Positions 12,001 to 24,000 of a DNA stretch of 25,894 nt are shown here, one piece after another; position 1 is the stretch's first letter; the number at the start of each line of letters is the position of its first letter. Source of the stretch: an uncultured Desulfobacteraceae bacterium (GTDB taxonomy: Bacteria; Desulfobacterota; Desulfobacteria; Desulfobacterales; UBA2174). The notes beneath the pieces are model-generated. The model did not search any database, was not told where the DNA came from, and saw only the letters and a program-made list of their open reading frames with translations. The DNA is taken from the NCBI GenBank assembly GCA_937982505.1, contig CALJLV010000138.1, forward strand, positions 1 through 25,894, written 5' to 3'. Position numbers and translations under genes: made by a program.

Positions 12001-15000
12001 ACGATCACGCTGACTATACCGCCAGCGTTTCCGGCACGCTGATCACCATCAGCGCCGGGGCCGGCACCAGAACCATCAGCTATGAAGGGTTCGAGGCCGA
12101 CGAGATTGTCATCAGCCCGGTGCACACGCCGCTCGATGAAATCCAAAGCCGCACCATTGATTTGGCGAGTGTGGTGGTGGTTGATGGTCAGGAATACGTG
12201 CTAAGTATCGACACCGCCGTCCGGGGCGAATGGGTCGGTCGGTACAAAGACTATGCCGATGTGACCTACACCCAGGACAAGTCCATATGGACCGACAAGG
12301 ATGGCACCGCTGCAGACCCATCGTCCAGTTACGACGACTTCGGCGATTACGACAGTAGTATTGCCCGATGGGCGGTCAGCTACAACTCCGGCTCGGGTTA
12401 CCGCACCTACGACCTGGCATCACGCAGCAGTTTCGACATCCGCTATGATCCCCAGTGGCAGTGGACTTACACAATGGAGGAAACGAATTCGCCGTCGCCG
12501 TGGGGCAAGGGCAACCGTTACACCTCCTTGATTTACGCACCCGATACGTTTACCGCGGAACTGGCTTCCGGGACTGAGTCTCTCACCCAGTACAACACCT
12601 GGGCGACTTATTCGAGAAGAGTCGGCTGGGGGCCGGGCGACGGCAACGTCGTTTTCCGTTGGCATTCCGACGGTACAGGGCCTTCACATTCTGCCACCGG
12701 GTTCAACAGTTGGGTCGGCGATTATCACAACGACGAATGGTCTTACGTAATAGTCTATACGGGTCAAACTTACAAACTCGAGGCTTACCAGCACATCAAC
12801 TATGGCGGTTGGCATGCGGGTTGGAAGGCGGGGATCAGTTGGTACGCAAAATTCGCCGAAGGCGGCTGGGGTGATGAGATTTCCAGCTACAGGATCTGGG
12901 GATACAAGAACGAGACCTTCAATAACTACGCCTACGACTGGGTCTCCAAGTGGTACAACATTTACGACGATCGCATCGAACTGTCTTACGAGGTGACGAC
13001 CCAGGCCAAAGACATCTTCGATTTCCGGCCGGTATACGAGACATCGTCGCGGGAAGTCATGGTGGTCACTTTCGAAGACGTGACGGTCTGGGAAACGGTG
13101 CCGGTCACCGAGACCCAGTTTGTGCAGCGTACCGAGCAGGGCACACGGGTGATTCCGCTGCTCGGCCCGGACTTCGGCGGTGAATCCTTCTTCGCCGCCG
13201 ACATCACCATCGAGTCCGGCGGGCGGACGACCCTCAGCGGCCTGGTCAAGGCTTCCGGCGACCTGACGATCCTCGCCGGCGCCGGTTTGCACGTGCTCAG
13301 CATGACCGATGACAACGACGATGCGGTCATGTCCCTCCTGGCTGCCGGCGGCGATTTGAGTTTGAACGCCGGCAGCAACATCCAGATCATCGAGGCCGCC
13401 GAGATCACCGGCACCAATATCACCTTCGACGCCGGCGCGCTGGCCATTGTCAACGGCAATGTCGGCTCCGGCGCCAACGCACTCGTAAACGGTGAGATTG
13501 TAACCGAGAAGATCAGCCTCAAGGCCGGCGGCAACGCCCGCATCGGGGGCGCCTGGACGGCGGTCGAATCCATCGAGATCGCCTCGGGCCAAGGCGTCGG
13601 CAGCTTCGGCGGGATTACCACCCTGGCCACCACCGGCGGGAACGCGGATGCGGCGGACCTCGACCTGCTGGTCACCGGCGATACGGGGACCATCGATTTC
13701 GTGGCGGGCCAGTACGGCGGCAGCATCACCCTGGCCTCCATCGCCGCGGGCACCCGCGCCACCTTGAAGGCGCCGGTTTCCATCACTTTCGAGGCCCGGG
13801 ACGGGCGGGTCCTTCATGAAGACGGCGTGATCCAGACCGATCGGATCGAGGCCATTGCCGGCAGCGACATCACCCTCAATACCAAGATGGCGGTAACCAA
13901 GCTGGAGTCGCTGGGCGCCGGGAACATCATCGTCAACAACAAGGGCGTCCTCGATCTGGAACGGGTGGTGGCCTTCGACGGCCGCATCCGGGTGACCAAT
14001 ATCGGCTCCCTGTGCGCAACGGAGTTGGAAACCAAGGGGGTCAGCTCGCGCAATGTGATCCAGCTCGACGTGCTGCGCACCAACGGCGCGGTGACCCTGT
14101 CCGCCGGCCTGCTGACCACCGGCGGCCGCGGGGATGTGGTGCTTAACGTCGACGGCGGAATCACCAGGCTTGGCGCCGGGCTGATCACGGCCGACGAGCT
14201 GAACATCTCCGCGGTGGGCGGTTTGGCCCTGCATACCCAGGTCAACCGCCTGGTCCTCGACATCCAGCAGCAGGGTGATGTCGCCATCACCCAAGGCGAC
14301 CGCGGCCTGCACGTCGATGAAAGCTACATTTCCGACGGTAAGCTGACCATCGGTGCCGCTGGAGACGTGACCCTGATCGACGTGCGCATCGGATCGAACA
14401 AGGCCGGCAACGATATCGTCGTCACGGCGGCCGGCAACATCACCGCCGGCAGTGCGGTGGCCGGGGTCTACCTGCTGCCGGTGGGCGGCACCGCCGGCGT
14501 CGTGATCAATGACAAGCATGCCAGTGATGTCGACTATGACCGGACCATCGATCTGACCGGCGTGGCGGTGGTGGCCGGAGGCCAGTATCGGTTGACCATC
14601 GGCAACGGCGGCGCTTCGGTCGACGGGTCCACGGTGATTCGCTACACCGCCACCGCCAGCGATACCCTGACCACTATTGCTTCGGCTCTGGCCGGGCTCA
14701 TCGACGCCTACGCGGCTTTCGCCGCAAGCGCCTCCGGAACTGTCATCACCATCACCAACGGGGCCGGGATCCGAAACATCACGGCCTTCGATTCGGTCAG
14801 CTCGGCCGGTGTGATCGACCTGACCGCCGGCGGCCTGATCCAGCGCACGGTGGGCAGCGAAAACGTCAACCTGGTGGCCGACCATATCAAATTGAGTGCC
14901 GAGCAGGGCATCATCGACTTGCAGGTGGCCGCCAACCGTTTGACGGCGGCGACCAGCACCGGCGACATTTCAGTCAGCGACCGCGACGGCGCCTTCGAGC

Positions 15001-18000
15001 GCACGGAAGGCCTGCTGGTGATCAAGGCCACTACGGCCAAACCGACATCAGGCCCCGGCACTACTGTAAGCATTCAGGCCGATGGGAATCTGCTGGTCGG
15101 CCTTTTGGGCACCAGCAGCGAAAACAGCATCGACGCCGAGCTGCGGGCCAATACCATTCGTCTGACCAGCGTGACCGGCAACATCCAGTTGGATAACCCG
15201 GATCCGACTGATGAACCGTTGGATTACGACCGCGGGGTGGCCTTCACGGCCGGCAAGGTGGTCGATCTCTACCGCTTCTTCACCGCTTCGGAGCTCATTG
15301 AGTACCGGGCCGGCGACTACTTCCTCTTCGGGGACAAGGCCTTCGACGCAGCCGTCATCAGTGAGGTAGGTACCGTCGTCGACGCTGCTCGGACCATTGA
15401 CCTGGACAACATCGCGGTTGTGGTCGGTGTTCAGTACAGGCTGACCGTCGGTTCAACGAAATTTACCTACACGGCTGTGGCCAATGACGGCAAAGCTCAG
15501 ATCGCCGCCGGGCTGGCCGCTCTCATCGATGCCGACAGCGTCTTTGCCGCCGCTGCCGCGGGAAATGTCATCACCATCAGCGCGGGAGCCGGGACGCTCG
15601 GTATCGTTGCGGACGAGGAACCGACCCGGACGGTGCCGGGCGATTTATCCTCGGACACGATCATCATCGACAGCGGCGCCCTGCTTTCGATCAACGGCAC
15701 GATCAAAGCCAAGGATCTCATTGAACTGCGCTCGGCGTGCGACGTCATCGTGGCCGGCAACATCGTCTCCAAGGCCGGCGGGACGACCAGGGTCGGCCGC
15801 TTGGTCATCGAGGCCCGGGGCGAGCTGACGGTCGAGACGACCATCGACACGGACAATGACGGCATCTACCAGACAGCCGAACAACCCTCGGGCTTTGTCA
15901 ACCTGAACGTGGCGAACCTGCCGGTGGATCGGCTGGACATTCGAGCCAAGAAAGACATCTTCCTGCGGGTTTCGGTGTCCAGCCTGAGCTTCACGGGATT
16001 CGTCGGCGGCCTGGTGGGCTTCGACCCGGCCGAGAACATCGCGCTGGAGGTGACCAACGGCGCCCTGATCTTGACCGGCGGCATCGTGTCGGCGCAGCAA
16101 GCCCTCGATGTAACGGCCAACTCCATCACCCTGGACGGAGCCTCGGTTTTTATCGCGCATGCCCTGAACATCCAGAGCACCGGGGACGTGCTGGCCAATA
16201 CCTTGGCCGATACACTGAGAGTTGCGTCCACCGGGACTGACGGCGACATTGCCATCAACGAGGCCGACGGCCTGCAAGTGCTGTCCGCATCGGCCCAAGA
16301 CGGCAGGTTGGAGATCGTCACCGGTGGCGAGCAGACCGTATTCGACGCACGCACCATTCTGGATGAAGCGGGTAACGACGTCATACTGACAGCGTCGGGC
16401 AAGCTTTTTATCGGCTATGCAGAGGCTGGGGTGGCCGCAGGGGCCCAGAAACTGCATGCCAGCGTCGTCACCGATTCTCCGATTTCCACCGAGGAGTTGA
16501 TGACGCCCAAGGCGCTGCTGGATAGTGACGACAAGCCGGTTTTCGATGACTACAACGATCCGATTTACGCAATTACTACGGCCGGCTTCGTGATCAACGG
16601 CAAACATGCCAGCGATGCCAATTACGACCGAACCATCAACTTCGCCAGTGTATCTGTCACAGCGGGTGCTCACTACCAGTTGGCCGTCGGTTCCGTGGCG
16701 GCCGATATCTACGCAGCCTTCAATTATATCGCCGATATTGGAGACACCAGCACCCAGGTGGCCCAGACCCTGGCTGCTCTCATCGACGCCAAAGATGAGT
16801 TTACTGCCAGCGCCAGTGGCAGCGTCATAACGATTAGTGAAGGGGCTGGCACCCTCGATATCTCAGGCGGTACAATTAATTACGAGTACAAGAACGATAA
16901 CACCGACCTCTGGGGCTACACGGTCACCTTGCGCGGTCCGCAGGCGGCAAGCCCGGTCGTCCTCCGGGCCGCCACCGATGTCGGTGCCGAAAAGGGCCTA
17001 GAGGTTCGGACTACCATCTCTGAAAGCGGAACGAGCCCCGGGCTTCGGCTTGAGTCGACGAAAGTGGAGATCCAAAGCCTATACGAAGCCGGCGGGGCGA
17101 TCACGACGTCGTCGACCACACTTGTGCAGGCGGCGGGTGTCGAGCGAGCCCAGGAAAGTGAAGCCGTATTTCTCGTCGAACTGGACAACGATTATTTCTA
17201 CACCGTTACAGTGGACGGGACCGACTACACAGTGCGAATTGGCGATACGGTCAACGGATCCGCCGTGACCAGCTCCTGGGCATCGGTCCTGGGGGCGCTC
17301 AAATACAAGATCGAGCACGGGGAAGACATTACCGTTACCACGGTCGATTCGTCTAAAACCTTGGTCCTGGTAGCAGAGGAGGAAAACGAGCCTTTCAGCC
17401 TCGCTGCCAGTGTGACGGAGGTGGTGCTGGTTCCGGTGGATGGCGTCGAAGCCGGATACGAAATGCCCGACCCGAGCGCCGGCTTCGATCAGGCCCAGGA
17501 AAGCCGCATCACCTTCAGCTACAATGCGACCCCGCTAAGCGACCATATTTACACCGTAATCGTGGACGGTCATGCCTACCCGGTGCGCGTCGGCGACAAC
17601 TACGATCTGGTGGTCGAAGGGCTGGCGGCAGACAAGACGGTGCGCCTCGAAGTTTTTGGAAGGCAGAATGCCACGGTCAACTATACCTTAAGTTACAATG
17701 CAGACTACCTGCGCAAAGTCGATATCAGCGAAGTGGCCGTCGATGCGGCTGCTACCTATACACTGACCATCGGGAGCAAAGCATTCTCAGCGGTTTTGGA
17801 TGCAACTCCAACGATCGATGAAATTGCCACATCGATAGCCGGACTGATCGAAGCCGATGCTTCTTACACGGCTACGGCTTCCGGCGGCGTGATTTCGATT
17901 ACGGCCGGTGCCGGTGGTATGGTCGACCTCAGTTTTACGGCCACGGGAGGCACGGTTACAGACTTCAAACTCAATACGGTCAAATACTATGGCCAGCGTC

Positions 18001-21000
18001 TAATCAACCTTGACAGTCTCCAACTGCTGGAAAAAGGTATCTACACGGTCACTATCGGCGGGAATCCATATTCGTTTGGGCCGCGAAGCAGCGAGACCCG
18101 TGAGCAGATCGTCAGCGGATTGGTGACCGCGATAAACAACGGTGGCCCTTACACTGCGGAGGTGCTGGACACCACGAAAATTAAAGTCCTGACGTTTTAC
18201 TCTTATGGTTGGTATGACTACCCAGCCATCACCGTCACGGCCACATCGATCCAACCGGTCACCAACTTCGGCCTGCTCTGGGGCTCCCCCACCGGAGTGT
18301 CCAACCAGTGGGTGATCTCCTTCAGCGACGTCTATTCACCCGCCACCATCAATAAGAATGACATCATCTATCGATTGTGGCTTGGCAACAGTTCCTTCGA
18401 CTTCACCGATGCGGGTACGCCTGACCAAACGATGGCCCAAGTGCTCTCCGGGCTGGAATCGGTTGTGGATCCCAACGCAACTCTTGATGCGACCTACCGG
18501 TATGCATCGGTTTCAGCGACCTGGACAAGTCTGCTCGGCCGTTTTGAAACGGTGATCGAGGCTGGCGAGGCGATCGGTGTGACCGTCGATGCCAGCGCCC
18601 ACAGCATCAAACTGACAGCCGAAACGATCAACAAAGCCTTCACTCTGGACAGCACGGTCACGCCTAAAAACACCTTCACCAACAACGGGTTCATCCCGAC
18701 GCAGCTTGCGACATCGACCCAGGCGCAGACAAGCCTCATCGATTTTGCCAGCATTGCGGACCGCGATGCGGTTTTCACGGTGGTGGTCAACGGGGTGGCC
18801 TATTCTGCCGCCGGATCGACTCTGGGGTTGAGCACCGGCCAGCCGACACTCGCAAGGACGGGCACAGATACTGACACGTCTTCCGCTACCTACGATTTTT
18901 CATCGAGCGTGACGGTCACTTTCAATAACACCCTGGCATCCGGTCAGATCTTCGAACTCTGGGTCACCAGCTACGACAAGAATTTAAGCAAACTCTACCG
19001 GGTGCAAAGCGGCTCAGACGGACTGTATGGCGAGATAGGGGGCGACACCTGGGCCACGGTGCTGACCAAGCTGCAGACGCTGATCGCAGTGGATTTTCCG
19101 AGCACTGGTAACACCAAGTTCACCGTCACGCGCAATGACACAGCCCACACCCTGACTATTACCAGGGACGATGGCGAGCCCGACCTGATCGTGAGCAGTG
19201 CGGCCGTCAAACAGGTCACTACGAATACGTTCAGCAGTGTCCTCAGCGGGTTGCAGACCGCGATCGCAACCGGCTCGGGATTGAGTGTCACGAGGAACGA
19301 TTCAAACGGTACGCTGACCATATCGGGAGCGGTCAATACCCCGTTCAAGGTGAATGCGGTCTATGCCGCCCGCGGCGGTGCGGTTGGAAAGATCTCTGAG
19401 GAGAAGGTGGCGGGCATCACCCGTAAGCAGGTCAGCAGAATCATATTCAAGACGGCAGCGTTTACCGATGGTGATCATTTCACCGTTGTCATCAATACGC
19501 ACGAATACACCCTTTCCATCGGCGACACCGTCAATAGCAAGAAAATCGCGCGCAGTGCCGCTTCGGTGCTCGAAGGGCTGGAGTTCCTGATTGAGGCTGG
19601 CGAGGCGATTGCCGTCACTGTCGACACAGCCAACCTCAAACTCACACTGGAAGCGGAAGCCAACAACACGCCGTTCTCCGTCGATAACGTTGCAGTGGTC
19701 GACGAGCAGTATCCCCCCGTCGCCGGCGCTGTCGAACCAGGCGTCGGTACTCCGGTGGTCGCACCCGGCGTGGATAGCGAACAGATCAGCACGGTTGTCT
19801 TCGACGGCGACACACCTGCGGAAGGAATCAAATACCAAGTCCGTATCGATGAAACGACTTATTGGGCCCAGGTCAATGAGAACGGGGTCGGGACGACTTG
19901 GGCGTCGGTGCTGGGCAGCCTCGAAACGTCCATCGAGAACGGCGAGGCGATTACAGTCGTCGTCGATGCAGCCAACCGCAAACTCACCCTGACGGCCGAG
20001 GTCGACAACACGCCTTTCTCATTGACGGCGCTCGCCGAAAACATCGCCTTGACCTCGGGTTCGGCGGCTTTGCGTCCGCCCGGCGACTACTTGGTGATCA
20101 TGCCCTATCGCGAAGAGGGCGATCCTTTCAGCGGCGTGATTGCCGGCGGCAACCTGTCGGTGGTGGCGCTGCCGGTCTATGACGGTGACAACATCGTATT
20201 GGGCAGCGACCATGGCGATGTGGTCGTCGTCTACGCGATGAACGCCGGTTCCGGTACGGTCCAGGTCGAAGCGCCTGAGGGCAGCATCGCGCTGGGAGGC
20301 AAGATCACGGCCTCTAAGCTGACGCTGAAATCGCTGTTTGATTTGACAGTGGTAACCCAAGTCGCGGAGCTCAAGGTCACGATCACTGACGACCTCAATG
20401 CGTCGACCGCGCCTGGAAATCTGATCGTCGACCAGACCGGCGACCTCTTGATCAGTCAGCTTGCCATCGCCGGCGGCGATGTGCGCATAGTCGCCACCGG
20501 CAACGTCACGATCAACAATTTCACCGGTACCGGAGGCAGCCTGACCATCCTCGCCGGCGGATCCATCACCATCAACGGCACGGCGGCCATGTCCAGCGCC
20601 AGATTGGTAGCCGGCGGCGGTGTTTCCGGTACGGTGAACGTCGACCGCTTGGACTTGACAGCCAACGGCGCGGTGAGCCTGGTCAACCAGAAGGCTCTGG
20701 TGGTCGAGCGGCTGGTCTCCGGCGGGGCCGCCATCTCCCTGACCGCGGCCGGGAATCTGACCGTCAATACACCGCTCGATGCGGCTGGCAGCGCCGCAAT
20801 CGTGCTCATTACCCAGTCCGGCGGCTCTCTGACCATCGCCCGGGCCATCACCAGCGGGACGGGCCCGGTGACCCTTACCTCGGCGGGGGCCATCAGTATG
20901 CTGCCGGCGGCCTCCATCGACTCGGCTCTCGGCGCGGTGAGCCTCACCGCCGCCGGCGCCCTGACCATGGACCCCGACACCTTCATCCGCGCCGGGTCCG

Positions 21001-24000
21001 GCTCGATCACCATGGATGCCGGCGGCGACCTGACGGTGGGCAAGCTCCGGACCACCAGCGCCACGGATGTGGTCCTGACCACGGGCGGCGCCCTGATCGA
21101 TGCCGGCAACAGCGATACCGACATCATCGCGCCCAACGCGCGGCTGGTGATTGAATCCGTTTCCGGCATCGCGGACGCCGGTCAGATTGAAGTGGAGGTG
21201 GCCGGCATCGATCTGCGCAACACGGGCAGCGGCGGCATTTCGATGCTCAGCTACGGCACGCTGTACATCCATCGGGTGGTCAACAACGGCGCCGGCGTCA
21301 CGTCCTTGTCCACCATGGAGGGTGACATCGAGTTGATGGCTACCGGCCATGGCATCGCGGCCGCCGGCGGCCAGGTCTCCCTCTACGCCGGCAGCGGGCA
21401 GCAGACCGTCGGCGCAGAGGTGATCGACCTCGGCCGGGTGATCATCGCCAAGGCCGTGACCACCACCGGCGGCGGAGTGAGCGTGTTTGCCGAACTGGGC
21501 GACATCACCCTGATCGACGGGATCCGTGTGGCCGGAAACGGGGAAATCCGACTGTACGCTCCCGAGGGTGCGGTGGTCAACGATCCGGACGCCGTCGGCT
21601 GGCTGCTGAAGGGCGGCGCCTTCGATCCGATCATCGACTGGGCGCTGCGCCACGGCAAGGTAAGGGTCGACCAGGCGACAGGAAAAATTGAATCGGGTGG
21701 GCTGACCGCTGAGGATTGGAAGCTCACAGGCCTATCCAATGGAACGGTTTTGCGCGCCGCGGACGGGCCCTATATCCAGACCGGGGGGCTGCTGACCATT
21801 TATTCCCGGGACGAGATCGGTCAGAACGTAGAGGGATTTATTTACAGCCCGCTGGCCCTGGTGGTGGACGCGGCCCAGATCCGCGTGTCCAGCAACGAAC
21901 GGTCCACCGTAGCCATTCTGACCACCGGAGAGAGCGAGGTTATCGCCTCGGAAGGCGTCGGCACCGGTAGCCGGGGCGGAGCGACCGGCGTGAGCAACCT
22001 CAACGGCGGCCAGACCATCACTGCGCCGGTGGATGCCGGTGGAGAAGACATCACCCTGGCCGGCAACCAATTATGGATCGGCGACTACGTCCGCAGCTTC
22101 GACAGCACCTTGACGATCCGGCCCATCGATCCGTCGCGGCCAATCGTATTGGGCGGCACGAATGGTTCTGGTTATTCTGACCTGAACTCGCTTTTCGTCT
22201 CCAACGATGCCATCGGGAACCTGGCCGACGGCTTCGGCGGGATCGTCATCGGTTCCAACGAAAACTCCGGCAGCATTATCGTGGCGGGCGATTCGCCGGT
22301 CGAGTTCCAAGACAGCCTGACCCTCATGACGCCTTCTTTGGGCGGGAACATTCAGATCAACCAGGACCTGGTGGTCAATGGGAACTTCGTGACCTTCGGT
22401 TCGGGCTTTACCACCGAAGTGGCCGCCAATATCTATTCCACGGATGACATCGAACAGAACGATTCGCTGATCATTATCGGCGACCGCACCTTCGAGTCCG
22501 GCAGCGGCGGGGTCACGGGCGATATCACCCTGGGAACCCTCGATGCGGATCATTTCCTCGACGGCGACGGCCTCAACGGCGACGACACCTTGACCTTGAC
22601 GGCCGGAAGCGACGGCGACGTGGTCATCAACGGCGAGGTGGGGCGCACCAACCCCCTGAAGCGGATGACGATCACAATCGCCGAGAACGTGACCTTCGTC
22701 GAAGACGTGCGCATCGACGGCGATCTGATCATCAACGCCACCGGCACGGTCACCTTCCTGGGCAACTTGACCATCAGCGGAGGCGGGAGTCTGATTATCC
22801 GCGGTGCCGCAGTCCTCGATTTCGACGACGAGAGCGAAATCGTATTTATTGGTACCGCTGGTGGTTTGCCCGGCAACATATGGATCGAGGCGAATGCGAT
22901 CAATCTGCCGACCGCCGGGGCGCTGATCCAGGGGCAAGGCACCGTGACATTGAGGCCCACAGATCCGGGCCGCACGATCCATGTGGCTTCGCCGCCCGAA
23001 GACGTCGGGGATGTGCTCAGTATCGACACTGAAGAACTCCAGCAGTTCGGTACGGACTTTACCTTGATTGTCATCGGTCATGAGAAAGATGGGTACGCCG
23101 ATCCCAATGCCGGGCCGGTGCGCATCGGTGCCGCAGAGAGCACCCAAAATACTTTCCTCCACGATATCAACATCTACGGCGACCAGATTGACGTGGAGGA
23201 CTACACCAGCGCATCACGGTACTTGGTGATGGCCCATGACCTCAGCCTCTATGCGGTGGGCAATATCACGGTTTACAACCAGATTCAGGTAAACGGCGCC
23301 GATCTGAGGTTCGTGTCGACCGAGGGCCAGGTGCGCCAGATGAATGCCGTCGACACCGACGGCATTGACAACGAACCCTTGCTGGCTGATGCCCTATTTG
23401 TCCAGGCGTTCAACGGCATCGGGTTGCGCTGGGTCGACATCGAATCATTGACAGCCATAAACAGCGGCGAAGACGGTGATATCGTCATCAGCGCGCTGGC
23501 CGCATCCGGCGACCTGCGGGTGGACGGGGCCGCTCAGACGCATGCCGACGGCGATGGGGACATTACGCTGAGCACCGAAAACGGGGACGTCACCCTGGCT
23601 GCAGAGGGGACCGGAGTCCACATCGCCGGCAGCGGATCGGTGACGATTACCGCCGGCGGCGTGGGGAGTCGGATCCTTGTCGAAAAGGGCATCTCCACGA
23701 CGTCGGGGGATATCGCCCTGAGCGCCGACGGCACGATCACCCTCAACGACAAAATCGAAGCCACCGGGTTCGGTTCCATCGATCTGACATCCCAATCGGG
23801 CGACATCCTTCAAAATGCGAACGTCCTGACCGCCGGCGGTGACATCGCCTTCCAAGCCGGCGGCGACATCGTCATGATCCCGACCGTCAAAACGCGAGCG
23901 GTCGGAAGTTCGGAAGCCCCCGGTATGGTCAGCTACTCGGCCGGCGGTTCCATCCGCCTCGCACTGATCGAAAGCGGCACCGAAGTCACATTGATCGCCG

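Larger units (their letters stand above)
20046..23801 (+). other. Haemagglutinin-like beta-helix segment 6
   Basis: Residues about 6682-7933 form a long, regular rod: 'AGGSITINGTAAMSSARLVA', 'TAAGNLTVNTPLDAAGSAAI', 'TAAGALTMDPDTFIRAGSGS'. There is a break at about 21583-21720 ('DPIIDWALRHGKVRVD', 'LTAEDWKLTGLS') that may be a turn or a small insertion. From about 22100 two 'ADGF..I.IG'-type modules (listed separately) alternate with rungs. Overall it resembles filamentous-haemagglutinin-like adhesins, and no other motif is visible. Confidence 0.65.

Noticed and set aside
12684..14885. Minus-strand open frame of about 733 codons
   Set aside because: It crosses the border between the aromatic domain and the beta-helix, which are clear units on the + strand, and shows no motif of its own.
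17160..20045. Possible inserted mobile element, because of the less GC-rich composition
   Set aside because: The main frame runs through it without interruption, it encodes modules related to those elsewhere in the protein, and I saw no transposase, inverted repeats or target duplication.
20019..21653. Minus-strand open frame of about 544 codons
   Set aside because: Same antisense shadow pattern opposite regular beta-helix rungs of the + frame.
22071..23162. Minus-strand open frame of about 363 codons
   Set aside because: It is opposite the 'ADGF..I.IG' modules of the + frame, and its translation looks like shadow sequence with no family signature.
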